From a virus: a DNA stretch of 57,615 nucleotides. A model generated the notes under the pieces. It made no database searches. It saw nothing but the letters and a program-made list of their open reading frames with translations, and was not told the origin of the DNA. Both the position numbers and the translations under genes were made by a program. Where the stretch lies: IMG/VR virus record IMGVR_UViG_3300045911_000150, positions 1 through 57,615 of that record. One strand, written 5' to 3'. Positions within the stretch are counted from its first letter, which is position 1; every line of letters begins with the position of its first letter. Shown one piece after another: positions 43,431 to 51,267 of this stretch.

Positions 43431-43727
43431 TCAGGCTGTACGCCAGACCGCGATGCCTCGGACCGCTCCGGGCGTGCCAGCCGCGACGATCTTGGGCGGC
43501 CCCTTCGACGAGGTCAGCAGCGCCACATCGCGCGTCGAGAACTTGCGGCCGAGTTTCTTCGCCTCGACCGAGACATGTGTTGCAAGGCTCTTGCGACTGG
43601 GGCCGGAACCATGCGGGACGAAGAACATCTGCCCGACCTTCAGCTCGTCAAGCGGATACTTTCGATAAGCCCCGGCCTTCGACCTGGCCGGCGGAGGTTG
43701 GATAACGTTGTCGAAAACCTCGAACAT
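43431..43727 (-). CDS. DUF7303-like conserved phage protein (98 aa)
   Basis: YPLDELKVGQMFFVPHGSG, VSVEAKKLGRKFSTRDVALL and a final RGIAVWR fit a small family common in phages next to polymerase or HTH genes; the function is unknown. It is the first gene after promoter 43755-43783 and the palindrome at 43784-43807. AAGGAG is at the usual distance. Confidence 0.75.
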   Translation of the reverse strand: MFEVFDNVIQPPPARSKAGAYRKYPLDELKVGQMFFVPHGSGPSRKSLATHVSVEAKKLGRKFSTRDVALLTSSKGPPKIVAAGTPGAVRGIAVWRTA

Positions 43728-43754
43728 GGTCGCTCCTTACGTGATGGCGTGCGC

Positions 43755-43783
43755 AAGATACCATACCACAAGGCGATGCACAA
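43755..43783 (-). promoter_or_regulatory. Promoter with palindrome abutting the -35
   Basis: Minus strand: TTGTGC (43783-43778), 17-bp spacer, TATCTT (43760-43755). The palindrome GGTTTGTGAC-N4-GTCACAAACC ends at 43784, immediately upstream of the -35, centred about 47 bp before the predicted start. This arrangement would suit direct contact between a bound activator and RNA polymerase, or blocking by a repressor. Confidence 0.6.
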
Positions 43784-43807
43784 GGTTTGTGACATCCGTC
43801 ACAAACC
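43784..43807. promoter_or_regulatory. Palindrome upstream of the polymerase-operon promoter
   Basis: Core TTTGTGAC-ATCC-GTCACAAA at 43786-43805 has extended 10-bp arms. It is the only copy that directly abuts a -35. It lies between the HD-hydrolase stop and the promoter of the polymerase operon. Confidence 0.8.
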
Positions 43808-43840
43808 TCGGCGCCGCGACTACCGTCCCCTACTGTCCCG

Positions 43841-44338
43841 CTAAAATATCTGCAGCTCATGCGCGCGCTTGAGAAACAGCGTCTTCGCCCGCTCGGGACT
43901 CAGGAACTGCACGGTGCGCCCGGGCCGGCGTGGGATTTCGACACCCATGGTCTCGGCCAACTCGATGTCCAACATGGTCCTGTCGGCCTCGATCACCCTT
44001 CGCGGCGTCTCCACCGAGACCTTGAACCGCCGCCGGACCCCTGCCTCCACACGGGCCTCCATCGCCTGATAGTCCGGGAGCAGAGACTTGAGCGGCGAAC
44101 TGACATCGCCGATCAGTGCCTCGTGGGCATCGTGCAGCAGCGCGTCGGCCGCCAGCGTCGCCGGCACCAGATAGCTCGCGTGGACGCTGTGCTCGGCCAC
44201 CGAGTAGAACCGCCGCGTGTGGCCAGTGAACCGGCAGATGTGGGCCAGCCCATGGGCGACATCCAACAGGGTCACGCGGTCGAAGCTCGGGTCGGCAAGG
44301 TCGACAACCGTGCCCGAGAACAGCTTGATCTGAGTCAT
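43841..44338 (-). CDS. HD-domain phosphohydrolase, YfbR/DatZ-like (165 aa)
   Basis: Conserved segments include DVAHGLAHICRFTGHTRRFY, SVAEHS (H50) and LLHDAHEA (H69, D70), then DRTMLDIE. This is the phage HD family related to 5'-deoxynucleotidases and dATP triphosphohydrolases. It may adjust nucleotide pools. No PurZ-like partner is present, so Z-DNA synthesis is not supported. The start overlaps the upstream stop (ATGA). Confidence 0.85.
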   Translation of the reverse strand: MTQIKLFSGTVVDLADPSFDRVTLLDVAHGLAHICRFTGHTRRFYSVAEHSVHASYLVPATLAADALLHDAHEALIGDVSSPLKSLLPDYQAMEARVEAGVRRRFKVSVETPRRVIEADRTMLDIELAETMGVEIPRRPGRTVQFLSPERAKTLFLKRAHELQIF

Positions 44339-44550
44339 GTGGGGGTATCCTCTTGCGTGAAGGCGCGTTGGGTCGCGATGAAGGCGTTGGCGGCCATGAA
44401 GCTGGCCGCTGCGGCGCCCTGCCAGTGTCGTGCGATCGCTTCGGCCGGGTTCTCGCCGGGTGCAATGCGGTGTCCGGCCGCCTGGCCGAACACCGAGAGG
44501 AAACACGCTTCTGCGATGCGATTGCGCTGGGCAATCTCGTCAGGACTCAC
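44335..44550 (-). CDS. Hypothetical protein (71 aa)
   Basis: It starts at GTG 44550, 11 nt inside the upstream gene, with AGGAGCGAAGCC providing the ribosome-binding site. The product is helical (SPDEIAQRNRIAEACFLSVF, EAIARHWQGAAAASF). Overlaps on both sides support translation; no family is recognised. Confidence 0.65.
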   Translation of the reverse strand: MSPDEIAQRNRIAEACFLSVFGQAAGHRIAPGENPAEAIARHWQGAAAASFMAANAFIATQRAFTQEDTPT

Positions 44551-44926
44551 GGCTTCGCTCCTGCGCACGAAGCGCCTTGACGGCGCCCATGTAGTCGCCA
44601 TCCGCCCACGCGACGACGGCGTCGGCGGCATGGGCGCAGGACGTGTCGGTCTCGCGGATCGCCTCTGCCAGCCGGGCGATGAACACATCCGCCGACATCG
44701 GCGCCGCCTTCGAGTCCCGTCGGAGCGTGTTCGCCAGCCACGGCGTGCGCTCGCGGTGCAGGACGTTGGGCACGAGCACGGCCAGCACGGCCATGCCCGG
44801 GGTCACCTGCACAGACCGGGCGACCTGGCTGGGGATGAACACCGCCTCGCGCGGCTCGGTCAGGGTGGAGCCGAACGCGCTGCCCGAAGGCAGCACGTTG
44901 GTGATGGTGATCGGAACCTCATACAT
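44540..44926 (-). CDS. Putative OB-fold (cold-shock-like) protein (128 aa)
   Basis: The first 65 residues (VPITITNVLPSGSAFGSTL, EAVFIPSQVARSVQVTPGM, VLVPNVLHRERTPWLA) follow the pattern of a small phage OB-fold family. A helical C-terminal half ends RAQERSRES. Nucleic-acid binding is inferred. GGAG lies 9 nt before ATG. Confidence 0.65.
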   Translation of the reverse strand: MYEVPITITNVLPSGSAFGSTLTEPREAVFIPSQVARSVQVTPGMAVLAVLVPNVLHRERTPWLANTLRRDSKAAPMSADVFIARLAEAIRETDTSCAHAADAVVAWADGDYMGAVKALRAQERSRES

Positions 44927-44942
44927 GATGGTATCTCCTGAC

Positions 44943-45806
44943 TCAGTCGGGGTTGCCGAAGGCGGCCATGATCCCGGCCATGTGGTCCATGATCGCGCGG
45001 GCCTCGTCGGCCGCCTTCTGGCGCGTGGCGTCGTTGGTCCTCAGCTCGGTGGCGTCGGGCCCGGTCAGCTTCGCCTCGATCATCTGCCGCAGACGCTCCA
45101 GGTTGGGGTCGTCGACGATGTTGAGTGCGGGGATGACCTGCACCAGCTCGCGCAGGTTCTCCACCAGCTCGACCCGGATCCCGGAGTTGGTCGTGGTGCG
45201 TTGCACGTAGTTGCTCAGCGCGTCCGCGAGGCGCTTCCACGTGGGCGCCATGGCGCGGTGCAGGCGCGCTTCCGCCGTTTTCTCCAGCCGCTCCACGACG
45301 CGCGGGTCGAGGTTCTCGGACACCTTCACCCGGAAGTCGCCGAGAGCGTTGACCGGCTCCATCTCCAGGTTGACATAGAACCGGCGCCGCACTTCCGCCG
45401 GCGACGGGTAGTCGTCGGCGTTGAACAGCGCGCCCATGCGGAACCGGGCGCGCTCGCGCTCGGCCGGGTAGATGTCGAACGCGAAGCGATCTGCGGCCTT
45501 GTCGTGCGCCGCAACCAGCGGCTCGTGTTCCTCAAGGAACTGCAGCAGCCCGCTGCGCTGGGTCAGCCGCGCGCCCGCGTCCGTCCACGGCAGGGTGCGC
45601 GCGTAGAGGTGCTGCCGCACCGCCGTGGCGGCCTGACCGATCTCGGCGAGCGCCGTCTCGGGCAGCAGGTGCTTGTTGACGCGGGCGGCGCCGATCTCGG
45701 CCTGCGCCTCGGTCGTGACCTTGCGGCTGGCGGCCTTGTCCAGCCGCTGTGCGGTCCACTTCCCGATATTCAGGGTCAGGACCATGCATTCTGTGACGAT
45801 GCTCAT
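44943..45806 (-). CDS. DUF3150-like phage protein (287 aa)
   Basis: The N-terminus (VLTLNIGKWTAQRLDKAAS) and central LYARTLPWTDAGARLTQRSG, LLQFLEEHE and RARFRMGALFNADDYPSPAEV segments match DUF3150-like proteins that are often near MoxR/VWA genes. The function is unknown. The leader GAGGATACACACACATG follows promoter 45835-45863. Confidence 0.75.
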   Translation of the reverse strand: MSIVTECMVLTLNIGKWTAQRLDKAASRKVTTEAQAEIGAARVNKHLLPETALAEIGQAATAVRQHLYARTLPWTDAGARLTQRSGLLQFLEEHEPLVAAHDKAADRFAFDIYPAERERARFRMGALFNADDYPSPAEVRRRFYVNLEMEPVNALGDFRVKVSENLDPRVVERLEKTAEARLHRAMAPTWKRLADALSNYVQRTTTNSGIRVELVENLRELVQVIPALNIVDDPNLERLRQMIEAKLTGPDATELRTNDATRQKAADEARAIMDHMAGIMAAFGNPD

Positions 45807-45834
45807 GTGTGTGTATCCTCATGCTGTGGGGTTA

Positions 45835-45863
45835 GGGATATAGGTAGACTGTCGATCTGTCAA
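45835..45863 (-). promoter_or_regulatory. Candidate promoter for the DUF3150/HD operon
   Basis: TTGACA (45863-45858), a 17-bp spacer and TATCCC (45840-45835). A better-looking TATATC would give only a 15-bp spacer. The perfect -35 and the intergenic place support it. Confidence 0.6.
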
Positions 45864-46594
45864 GGCTTGGTGCTCAGGTAGGGGTAGTCGGTGGGATCGA
45901 AGCCATAGTCAAAGCCGTGCAGGTGCATCTGCACACGCTCCACAAAGGTCAGGTCCACGAACGATTTGTGAACCAGCTTCTGGGCCGGGACCGCATCCGA
46001 AGGAACCTTCGTGCGCTTGCGAACGCCGTCGACGGTGTGGATCACCGTCGACCCATACTCCTCAACCACGTCGAGCATCAGCGCCCACGCCGCAGCCTGA
46101 TGCTTCAGCCCCTGCAGATGCGCCTTCTGCTCGGGCGACGGCACCCACGGCGGCGCGACGGTGATGGGGTCGCCGACGGGCTTGCATCCCGGACCGCCCC
46201 AGTAAACCGCGCACTGACCGTGGAACCGCTGCGGGATCGGTCGATCGGTCCAGTCCGGTGTCTTGCCGTAGTACGAGTGGTGCATCAGCTTGACGGCCAT
46301 GTTGAAGTCGTAGTCGATGACCAGGTGCTGCATACCCTTGCGGCTGAGCCACGCGGTCGGGATCGGCTTGTCGTCACCGGGGATGTACAGCTTCGGGCAA
46401 TCCGAGTCCGTCGTCGCCACGAGTTGTACGTTGCGCTTGCCGAACCGCCGCCGCTGATCGGGATCGGGCGCGGACCCCGACCAGATGCACTCGCCGGTCG
46501 AGAAGTCGGTGAAGTTGCGGTCGACCACGTGGAACGCGCGCCAGTGATCCCAGCGGTGCGCGGCCGGGTTCGCGTTGAAGTCAGGCATCTGCAT
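45860..46594 (-). CDS. Hypothetical protein (244 aa)
   Basis: The start MQMPDFNANPAAHRW is preceded by CTCACACACAGGAG and a palindrome 29 nt further upstream; reading through the palindrome would add a spurious N-terminus. The protein is Trp/His/Pro-rich (DHWRAFHVVDRNFTDFS, AVKLMHHSYYGKTPDW, FHGQCAVYWGGPGCKP). No family is recognised. Confidence 0.7.
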   Translation of the reverse strand: MQMPDFNANPAAHRWDHWRAFHVVDRNFTDFSTGECIWSGSAPDPDQRRRFGKRNVQLVATTDSDCPKLYIPGDDKPIPTAWLSRKGMQHLVIDYDFNMAVKLMHHSYYGKTPDWTDRPIPQRFHGQCAVYWGGPGCKPVGDPITVAPPWVPSPEQKAHLQGLKHQAAAWALMLDVVEEYGSTVIHTVDGVRKRTKVPSDAVPAQKLVHKSFVDLTFVERVQMHLHGFDYGFDPTDYPYLSTKP

Positions 46595-46623
46595 GTGAAT
46601 AGCTCCTGTGTGTGAGGTTGAAG

Positions 46624-46643
46624 TTTGTGACACATGTCACAAA
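46624..46643. promoter_or_regulatory. Palindrome in leader of 45860-46594
   Basis: TTTGTGAC-ACAT-GTCACAAA lies 29 nt before ATG 46594, directly after the stop of the upstream gene region. Confidence 0.8.
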
Positions 46644-46650
46644 GTTGTGG

Positions 46651-47391
46651 TCAGTAGCCCCAAGTCCGACATGCGGCGCGGCAGGCGTAGACATCGCGCC
46701 AGTCGCAGAGGTATGCGTACTCGGCTACGGTCAGGCAGTGCGCACGCATGTGGTTGTGCTCATAGTGCGCCACGGCCTTGATACCGCCCAGCTTCAGCAG
46801 CTCGGGCCACCGCGCCGGGTCGGCGATGATCCCGGCGACATCTACCTGACCCAACCACTTCCGGTCGTAGACCGGGAAGCCCATCGCCTGAGCCGCGCGC
46901 AGCCACTGGCGCACCTTGTCGAGCCCGGTCTCGCGACGGAACGCATTCGCCGCCTTGCGGTTGACGCGCGGCCAGATCCACGGTCTGGCGCCGGTCACCC
47001 CGCTGCCACGGATGGTCAGCACGTCGCCGCCACAGGCGCGATAGAAGTTGCCCGCGACGCGAACATGGCCCACGCTATACCCGCTCAGCGACGCGGAGAT
47101 GTGGGACGGAGCGTGCGCGTGGATGAACTCCGCCGTGGTCATGCTGTCGTAGATGCGCAGCACGACCGACCCGTCGGAGCGGTAGGTCACCACATCGGTC
47201 TGATGCAGGCGGAACACGACCGAGCCGTCGGCCAGCTTGCGCACACCGGTGTTGCGGTACCGACGATTCCTGAGCGGGCGCTCGTCGCCGTCGGCGGTCT
47301 CGCCGCGCCACGGTTTCATGGAGTTGTAGTAGGCCAGCGCCTCGGCATGGCTGTCGAGGCGCCGGGAAGAAAAGCGCATACCGCCGAACAT
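46651..47391 (-). CDS. Hypothetical protein (246 aa)
   Basis: It starts MFGGMRFSSRRLDSHAEA with leader CTCACACACAAGGAG but no palindrome. The central part (ADGSVVFRLHQTDVVTYRSD, GSVVLRIYDSMTTAEF) is a beta-rich domain typical of phage DUFs. A His/Cys-containing C-terminus (HYEHNHMRAHC, CDWRDVYACRAACRTW) could bind metal. The function is unknown. Confidence 0.7.
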   Translation of the reverse strand: MFGGMRFSSRRLDSHAEALAYYNSMKPWRGETADGDERPLRNRRYRNTGVRKLADGSVVFRLHQTDVVTYRSDGSVVLRIYDSMTTAEFIHAHAPSHISASLSGYSVGHVRVAGNFYRACGGDVLTIRGSGVTGARPWIWPRVNRKAANAFRRETGLDKVRQWLRAAQAMGFPVYDRKWLGQVDVAGIIADPARWPELLKLGGIKAVAHYEHNHMRAHCLTVAEYAYLCDWRDVYACRAACRTWGY

Positions 47392-47414
47392 GTTGTAGTC
47401 TCCTTGTGTGTGAG

Positions 47415-47693
47415 TCAGCTGTGAGTGAGGGCGCAGCCCGCATAGGCTGCGTCCAGGGTGGGGTAGGTCACGAACGTCCCGGGGTAGGGACGCCGGAACT
47501 TGTCGAACAGGGCCGTGTACAGGTCGTAGGCGCGCACCTCATCGCCGCACAGCACGACCGCGAACTGGCACCCGTCGCCGAAGGCGTTGCGGCAAAAGAT
47601 CTCGGCAAAGGTGCTGGTGCCGATGTCGCCCGTCTCGCGCACCACGCCGCCCGAGCAGACGAAGGCGATCAGCTTGAGTCGATGCTCGGTCAT
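47415..47693 (-). CDS. Hypothetical protein downstream of the VWA gene (92 aa)
   Basis: The start ATG overlaps the VWA-protein stop (ATGA). The product (LKLIAFVCSGGVVRETGD, EIFCRNAFGDGCQFAVVL) is a small alpha/beta protein. Coupling to the VWA-metallopeptidase gene suggests a shared pathway, but no motif gives a function. Confidence 0.65.
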   Translation of the reverse strand: MTEHRLKLIAFVCSGGVVRETGDIGTSTFAEIFCRNAFGDGCQFAVVLCGDEVRAYDLYTALFDKFRRPYPGTFVTYPTLDAAYAGCALTHS

Positions 47694-48871
47694 ATCCGCA
47701 CCACCTCTCCGAACGGCACCGCGACCTTGGTCGTGCAGACCGTGATCAGGGGGTAGTCCGGGGCAGAGCCAGGCCACGGAGTCTCGCCGTCCGTGATCAG
47801 CACGACCACGTCGGGGTTCAGCTCTGCGGCGTAGGCCAGCGGCACCCGCATGTCGGTGCCGCCGCCGCCCTTGGGCTCAAGCCGGATGGTGTCGCCGGAC
47901 TCGAACACCTGTTCGCCTGCGACGCGGGTATCGGCCCACAGGACGTGGATCGACCGGGGGTTCACTTCCTCGGCGATGTCCACGATCGAGCCGCCGATGC
48001 TCCGCAGATCGTCGCTGGTGATCGAGCCGGACGTGTCGCCGATCACCACCACCTTGCGGATCTGCGTGCTGTGGCGGCTGGGCAGGTAGACCTGCGAGAA
48101 GCGGCGGTTGCGGCGCGACCACGACTCGTTGGCCTTGACCACCGACCGCATCATGGGGCGCAGCAGCTCCTGCCACGGCACCGGGGGGTGCAGCAGGTTG
48201 TCGAGGGCCCGCAGCAGGCTGCCGGGCATGTTGCCCGCCATGCGGCCCATGTTGGTCGCCTGGGCGATGCGCTCGGTCAGGCGGCGCTCGATCTCGCGCA
48301 GCTTGGCCGGGTCGTGTGCAGCCGCCTCAGCCGCCGGGTCGGGCTTGCCGTCCTTGCCCAGCGAGCCGGGCGCCAGCAAGTCGCTGCCGGTGCCGGGGAT
48401 GCCATCGCCCTGCGTGTTGGGCGCCCCGCTGCCGGAGCCTTTGCCCGATCCGGGCCGCTGCGGGCGCTTGGGCTGCTTCTTCTCCAGCAGGGCGTAGATC
48501 TGCTCGGCGGCCATGTCCTTGTAGGTCTTGTCGACCAGCCCGCCCTCGGGCAGCTTGAACCCGCAGTCGATCAGGATCAGGTTGACGGCGTAGTCACAGG
48601 CCATGTTCCAGACCACAGGGTCTCGGCCCTGCCGCCGCAGCCCGTGCTTGAGCGCGATATGCAGCACCTCATGGGCCAGCACCCCGACGATCTCGTCGAG
48701 CGGCAGGCTGTCGAACCAGTCGGGGTCATAGGCGATGGACACCATGTCGGTGGCCGCCGTGCCGAGCCCCGGCACCCGGATCATGGGCGCGGAGACCAGC
48801 AGGGTGCCGAAGAAGGCTGACTTGAGCAGCAGCCTCGCTCGGGTTTTGAGGACTTTGTCAGAGTGCGGCAT
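47690..48871 (-). CDS. VWA protein with N-terminal HEXXH metallopeptidase-like domain (DUF2201 type, 393 aa)
   Basis: AHEVLHIALKHG carries HEXXH (67-71), as in the DUF2201 N-terminal domain. A Lys/Pro/Gly linker (about 130-185) follows. The VWA domain has the MIDAS triad: DTSGS (279-283), a Thr within GGGGTDMRVP and ITDGETPW. It is the partner of the MoxR ATPase encoded immediately upstream, an arrangement like RavA-ViaA and N4 gp24/gp25. Its role in infection is unknown. ATG has AAGGAG; a palindrome lies 31 nt upstream. Confidence 0.88.
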   Translation of the reverse strand: MPHSDKVLKTRARLLLKSAFFGTLLVSAPMIRVPGLGTAATDMVSIAYDPDWFDSLPLDEIVGVLAHEVLHIALKHGLRRQGRDPVVWNMACDYAVNLILIDCGFKLPEGGLVDKTYKDMAAEQIYALLEKKQPKRPQRPGSGKGSGSGAPNTQGDGIPGTGSDLLAPGSLGKDGKPDPAAEAAAHDPAKLREIERRLTERIAQATNMGRMAGNMPGSLLRALDNLLHPPVPWQELLRPMMRSVVKANESWSRRNRRFSQVYLPSRHSTQIRKVVVIGDTSGSITSDDLRSIGGSIVDIAEEVNPRSIHVLWADTRVAGEQVFESGDTIRLEPKGGGGTDMRVPLAYAAELNPDVVVLITDGETPWPGSAPDYPLITVCTTKVAVPFGEVVRI

Positions 48872-48902
48872 GTGTGTAGAACTCCTTGAGGGTAGGGTGA
48901 GG

Positions 48903-48922
48903 TTTGTGACATATGTCACAAA
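48903..48922. promoter_or_regulatory. Palindrome between MoxR and VWA genes
   Basis: TTTGTGAC-ATAT-GTCACAAA lies 31 nt before ATG 48871. Its flanks GG/CC extend the arms. It separates two functionally linked genes, so it may adjust their ratio. Confidence 0.8.
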
Positions 48923-48934
48923 CCTCGTGGGGTC

Positions 48935-49951
48935 TCACGGCTGGAACAGGGTGCGATACTGAGTCGCCAGCTTGAGGAACTCAGGCGCACCCAGCAGCGC
49001 GTTGTCGCGCTTGAGCGCCAGCTGCCACGCGAGGATCAGGAACTCCGGGTCCATGCGGGTCAGGTAGGTGTGGAGCGCCGAGACGTTCTTGAGGTCCATG
49101 GCGCCCGAGACCGACACGGCGGTCGCGTAGCGCATGGACAGCTCGTCGGGCAGCGGCGCCCCGGCCGGGTCGGCGAGAATCTTCGAGACCGGGATCACGT
49201 TCTTGATGTTCTCGATGAACCCCCAGAACTCCACCGCCGCGCCCTCGCCAACCAGGCCGGCCATGCCGATCCGCTTGGCTTCCTCGGGCGCCTTGGACGC
49301 ATAGACCCTAAAGGCGGCCATCCACGTGCGCGGGGTGGCGAACACCCGCTCGCCGCGCGCGGGGTCGAAGGTGGACACCAGCGGCTTGCGGAAGGACAGG
49401 AAGGCCACGCACTCGGCCGGGACCTTGCCCATCATGTAGGCCACTGCCACATCCGCCGACACGCCGAGCTCGACGTGGCAGAAGCGGTTGGCCAGCGGCA
49501 GGGGCATCTTGTTGGTGACGCCCTTGTCACCGTCGCGGTTGCCGGCGGCGATCTTGTAGACGTTCGGCTTGAGCCGATGCTCGCCGCAGGCGCCGTCGAG
49601 GATCAGCTGATAGGCCACGGCCATGACCGCCGGTTCGGCCGAGTTGATCTCGTCGAAAAACAGCACGATGGGCCGATTGTCAGGGAAGGCATCGTTGCCG
49701 ACGAAAGGCAACGTGCCGGGCATGTTCCAGACAGTCAGTCCCTTCTCCGGCACCGGGATGCCGCGCAGGTCCACCGAGTCGTACTGGCTGAGGCGGATGT
49801 CCACCAGCACGGCGCCCATGCGGTCGGCCAGCTGACGGACAGCATCCGACTTGCCGACGCCGGGCATACCCCAGATCATCACGGGCAGGTTGAGCGGAAT
49901 CGCCACGGTGTCGAAGAACTGGGCGAGGCTGACGTGATCGACGATATGCAT
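48935..49951 (-). CDS. MoxR-family AAA+ ATPase (338 aa)
   Basis: Walker A GMPGVGKS (28-35) and Walker B VLFFDEINSA (about 96-105) are clear, followed by a sensor-1-like AAGNRDGDKG. Family members remodel protein complexes with a VWA partner, and the VWA gene follows directly. It is the first gene downstream of promoter 50034-50062. Leader CTCACAGGAG and a palindrome 21 nt upstream precede ATG. Confidence 0.9.
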   Translation of the reverse strand: MHIVDHVSLAQFFDTVAIPLNLPVMIWGMPGVGKSDAVRQLADRMGAVLVDIRLSQYDSVDLRGIPVPEKGLTVWNMPGTLPFVGNDAFPDNRPIVLFFDEINSAEPAVMAVAYQLILDGACGEHRLKPNVYKIAAGNRDGDKGVTNKMPLPLANRFCHVELGVSADVAVAYMMGKVPAECVAFLSFRKPLVSTFDPARGERVFATPRTWMAAFRVYASKAPEEAKRIGMAGLVGEGAAVEFWGFIENIKNVIPVSKILADPAGAPLPDELSMRYATAVSVSGAMDLKNVSALHTYLTRMDPEFLILAWQLALKRDNALLGAPEFLKLATQYRTLFQP

Positions 49952-49972
49952 GTTGCAGTCTCCTGTGAGTAG

Positions 49973-49992
49973 TTTGTGACACCCGTCACAAA
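49973..49992. promoter_or_regulatory. Palindrome in the MoxR leader
   Basis: TTTGTGAC-ACCC-GTCACAAA lies between promoter 50034-50062 and ATG 49951, so it is inside the predicted 5' untranslated region, about 40 nt from the expected start site. Confidence 0.8.
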
Positions 49993-50033
49993 GTTGGGTT
50001 TGGTTGGTAGGCACAGCTTTCCGAACCAAGCAT

Positions 50034-50062
50034 ACACTATCATGGCTCGGACCTTATGTCAA
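50034..50062 (-). promoter_or_regulatory. Sigma70-type promoter for the MoxR/VWA operon
   Basis: TTGACA (50062-50057), a 17-bp spacer and TAGTGT (50039-50034). It shares the extended element GCTTGACATA with promoters 54566-54594 and 57435-57463. Flanks are AT-rich relative to the genome. Confidence 0.8.
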
Positions 50063-50096
50063 GCATTATCTCACATGTTGAGATTTCTCCCTCGGG

Positions 50097-50387
50097 TCAT
50101 GCGTGCCTCCAGTCGTTGACGATCCGGGGCTCGCCCTCGAACACGAGGTGCAGATTCAGGCCCTCGGCGACGGCCGCGATCTGCGCGGCGACCGTGGGGT
50201 CGTCGGTGTCGGGCTCGCCCTCGATGTCGCGGTAACGCTCCAGCGCGACCAGCGCGAGGATGGTCTCCCGGTCGCAGGCCGGCACACCGTGGAGCGTGTA
50301 GACCAGCGGCCACGGCGAGCACGGCGGGAACGGGGTGGCGGACTCCGTGACGATGGCGGTCACGGTGCGCGCGGTGTGGCAGTTCAT
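50097..50387 (-). CDS. Hypothetical protein (96 aa)
   Basis: The start MNCHTARTVTAIVTESA is set by the mini-ORF leader ATGGAGACCTGACATG. The product contains LVYTLHGVPACDRETIL and is otherwise helical. No family is recognised. The gene lies immediately upstream of the MoxR promoter. Confidence 0.65.
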   Translation of the reverse strand: MNCHTARTVTAIVTESATPFPPCSPWPLVYTLHGVPACDRETILALVALERYRDIEGEPDTDDPTVAAQIAAVAEGLNLHLVFEGEPRIVNDWRHA

Positions 50388-50415
50388 GTCAGGTCTCCAT
50401 GTGTTGAGGTTTAGG

Positions 50416-50435
50416 TTTGTGACACACGTCACAAA
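50416..50435. promoter_or_regulatory. Palindrome plus mini-ORF leader of 50097-50387
   Basis: TTTGTGAC-ACAC-GTCACAAA is followed by CCTCAACACATGGAGACCTGACATG-type leader. The mini-ORF (ATG GAG ACC TGA) occupies 50389-50400 on the minus strand. Confidence 0.8.
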
Positions 50436-50436
50436 G

Positions 50437-50697
50437 TCAGGCTTCGGGCAGGGACTCCCACAGGTGGTAGGACTCGTCGCCGCCCGTGGGCAACCACTCA
50501 ACCTCGTAGGGCTCGATGCCCTCGTCTTCGCACTGGCAGGACCATTCGGACGCCCAGTACTCGATGTGCGTGTCGGACTCCTGGCGGCAGTAGTGGTTGC
50601 GCCAGACGCACGGGTTGCCGCTGGTGTCCACGTCGAGGTGGGCGAAGTCGGGGTGCCCGAGGCGCACGAGGTCCGCGCGGGTCTGGTAGGCGGTCAT
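50437..50697 (-). CDS. Hypothetical protein (86 aa)
   Basis: ATG overlaps the upstream stop (ATGA). The product is acidic and Trp/Cys-rich (NPCVWRNHYCRQESD, YWASEWSCQCEDEG), possibly metal-binding through its four Cys. The function is unknown. Confidence 0.65.
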   Translation of the reverse strand: MTAYQTRADLVRLGHPDFAHLDVDTSGNPCVWRNHYCRQESDTHIEYWASEWSCQCEDEGIEPYEVEWLPTGGDESYHLWESLPEA

Positions 50698-51224
50698 GCT
50701 TCAATCTCCAGATGTGCGACGGCCTCAGCCGCCATGGCGAACGGATCGTCGCCGACGAGCAGGAACCCGTCCGCGTCGTTGTCGGGATCCCAGAGAACCC
50801 ACCGGCCCTTGTGCTCGGCCGCACGGGCGATCAGGGCCTCGGCGTCGTTCAGCTCCTTGCGCGCCTCGGCCTCGAACGCCGGGCGCAGGTCGATGGCGTA
50901 GCCGTGCGCGGTCAGCGCCTGGGTCGCCGGGGACCACGGCCACAGGGTGCCGTCTGCCGGGGCCTCGGACCACATGCCGCCCTCGCTGGGCGACAGGGTG
51001 CAGTCGTTGGCCAGCCACTTGCCATTCTCGTCGGCCCACTTCACCACGGGCACGCCATCGCCGAAGGTCATCTGGCACCCGGTGCAGGTCAGCACGGTGC
51101 CCCGCGGCACGCGCATCGCCCAGCCCTGCTGGGCGTAGGGCCCGGTCGGCTTCATGCCGCTCAGCTGGACATCGTCGGCCACCACGCGCCACTTCTGGCC
51201 GGGCTTGAAGTCTCTCTGGATCAT
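50694..51224 (-). CDS. Hypothetical protein (176 aa)
   Basis: ATG 51224 is preceded by ATGGAGACCTAACATG-type leader and a palindrome 22 nt upstream. The protein (RDFKPGQKWRVVADDVQLSG, RVPRGTVLTCTGCQMTFGDG, CTLSPSEGGMWSE) resembles small phage beta-barrel proteins with a CxxC pair. No function is assigned. Confidence 0.65.
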   Translation of the reverse strand: MIQRDFKPGQKWRVVADDVQLSGMKPTGPYAQQGWAMRVPRGTVLTCTGCQMTFGDGVPVVKWADENGKWLANDCTLSPSEGGMWSEAPADGTLWPWSPATQALTAHGYAIDLRPAFEAEARKELNDAEALIARAAEHKGRWVLWDPDNDADGFLLVGDDPFAMAAEAVAHLEIEA

Positions 51225-51246
51225 GTTAGGTCTCCATCTGTTGAAG

Positions 51247-51266
51247 TTTGTGACACATGTCACAAA
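51247..51266. promoter_or_regulatory. Palindrome plus mini-ORF leader of 50694-51224
   Basis: TTTGTGAC-ACAT-GTCACAAA. The mini-ORF here is ATG GAG ACC TAA (51226-51237): the stop has changed from TGA to TAA but remains a stop, which suggests the mini-ORF itself is selected. Confidence 0.8.
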
Positions 51267-51267
51267 G

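Noticed and set aside
43841-44338. Evidence for a 2-aminoadenine (Z) genome from the HD hydrolase and unusual Pol A
   Set aside because: DatZ-like HD proteins are widespread and no PurZ-like adenylosuccinate synthetase or MazZ is present.
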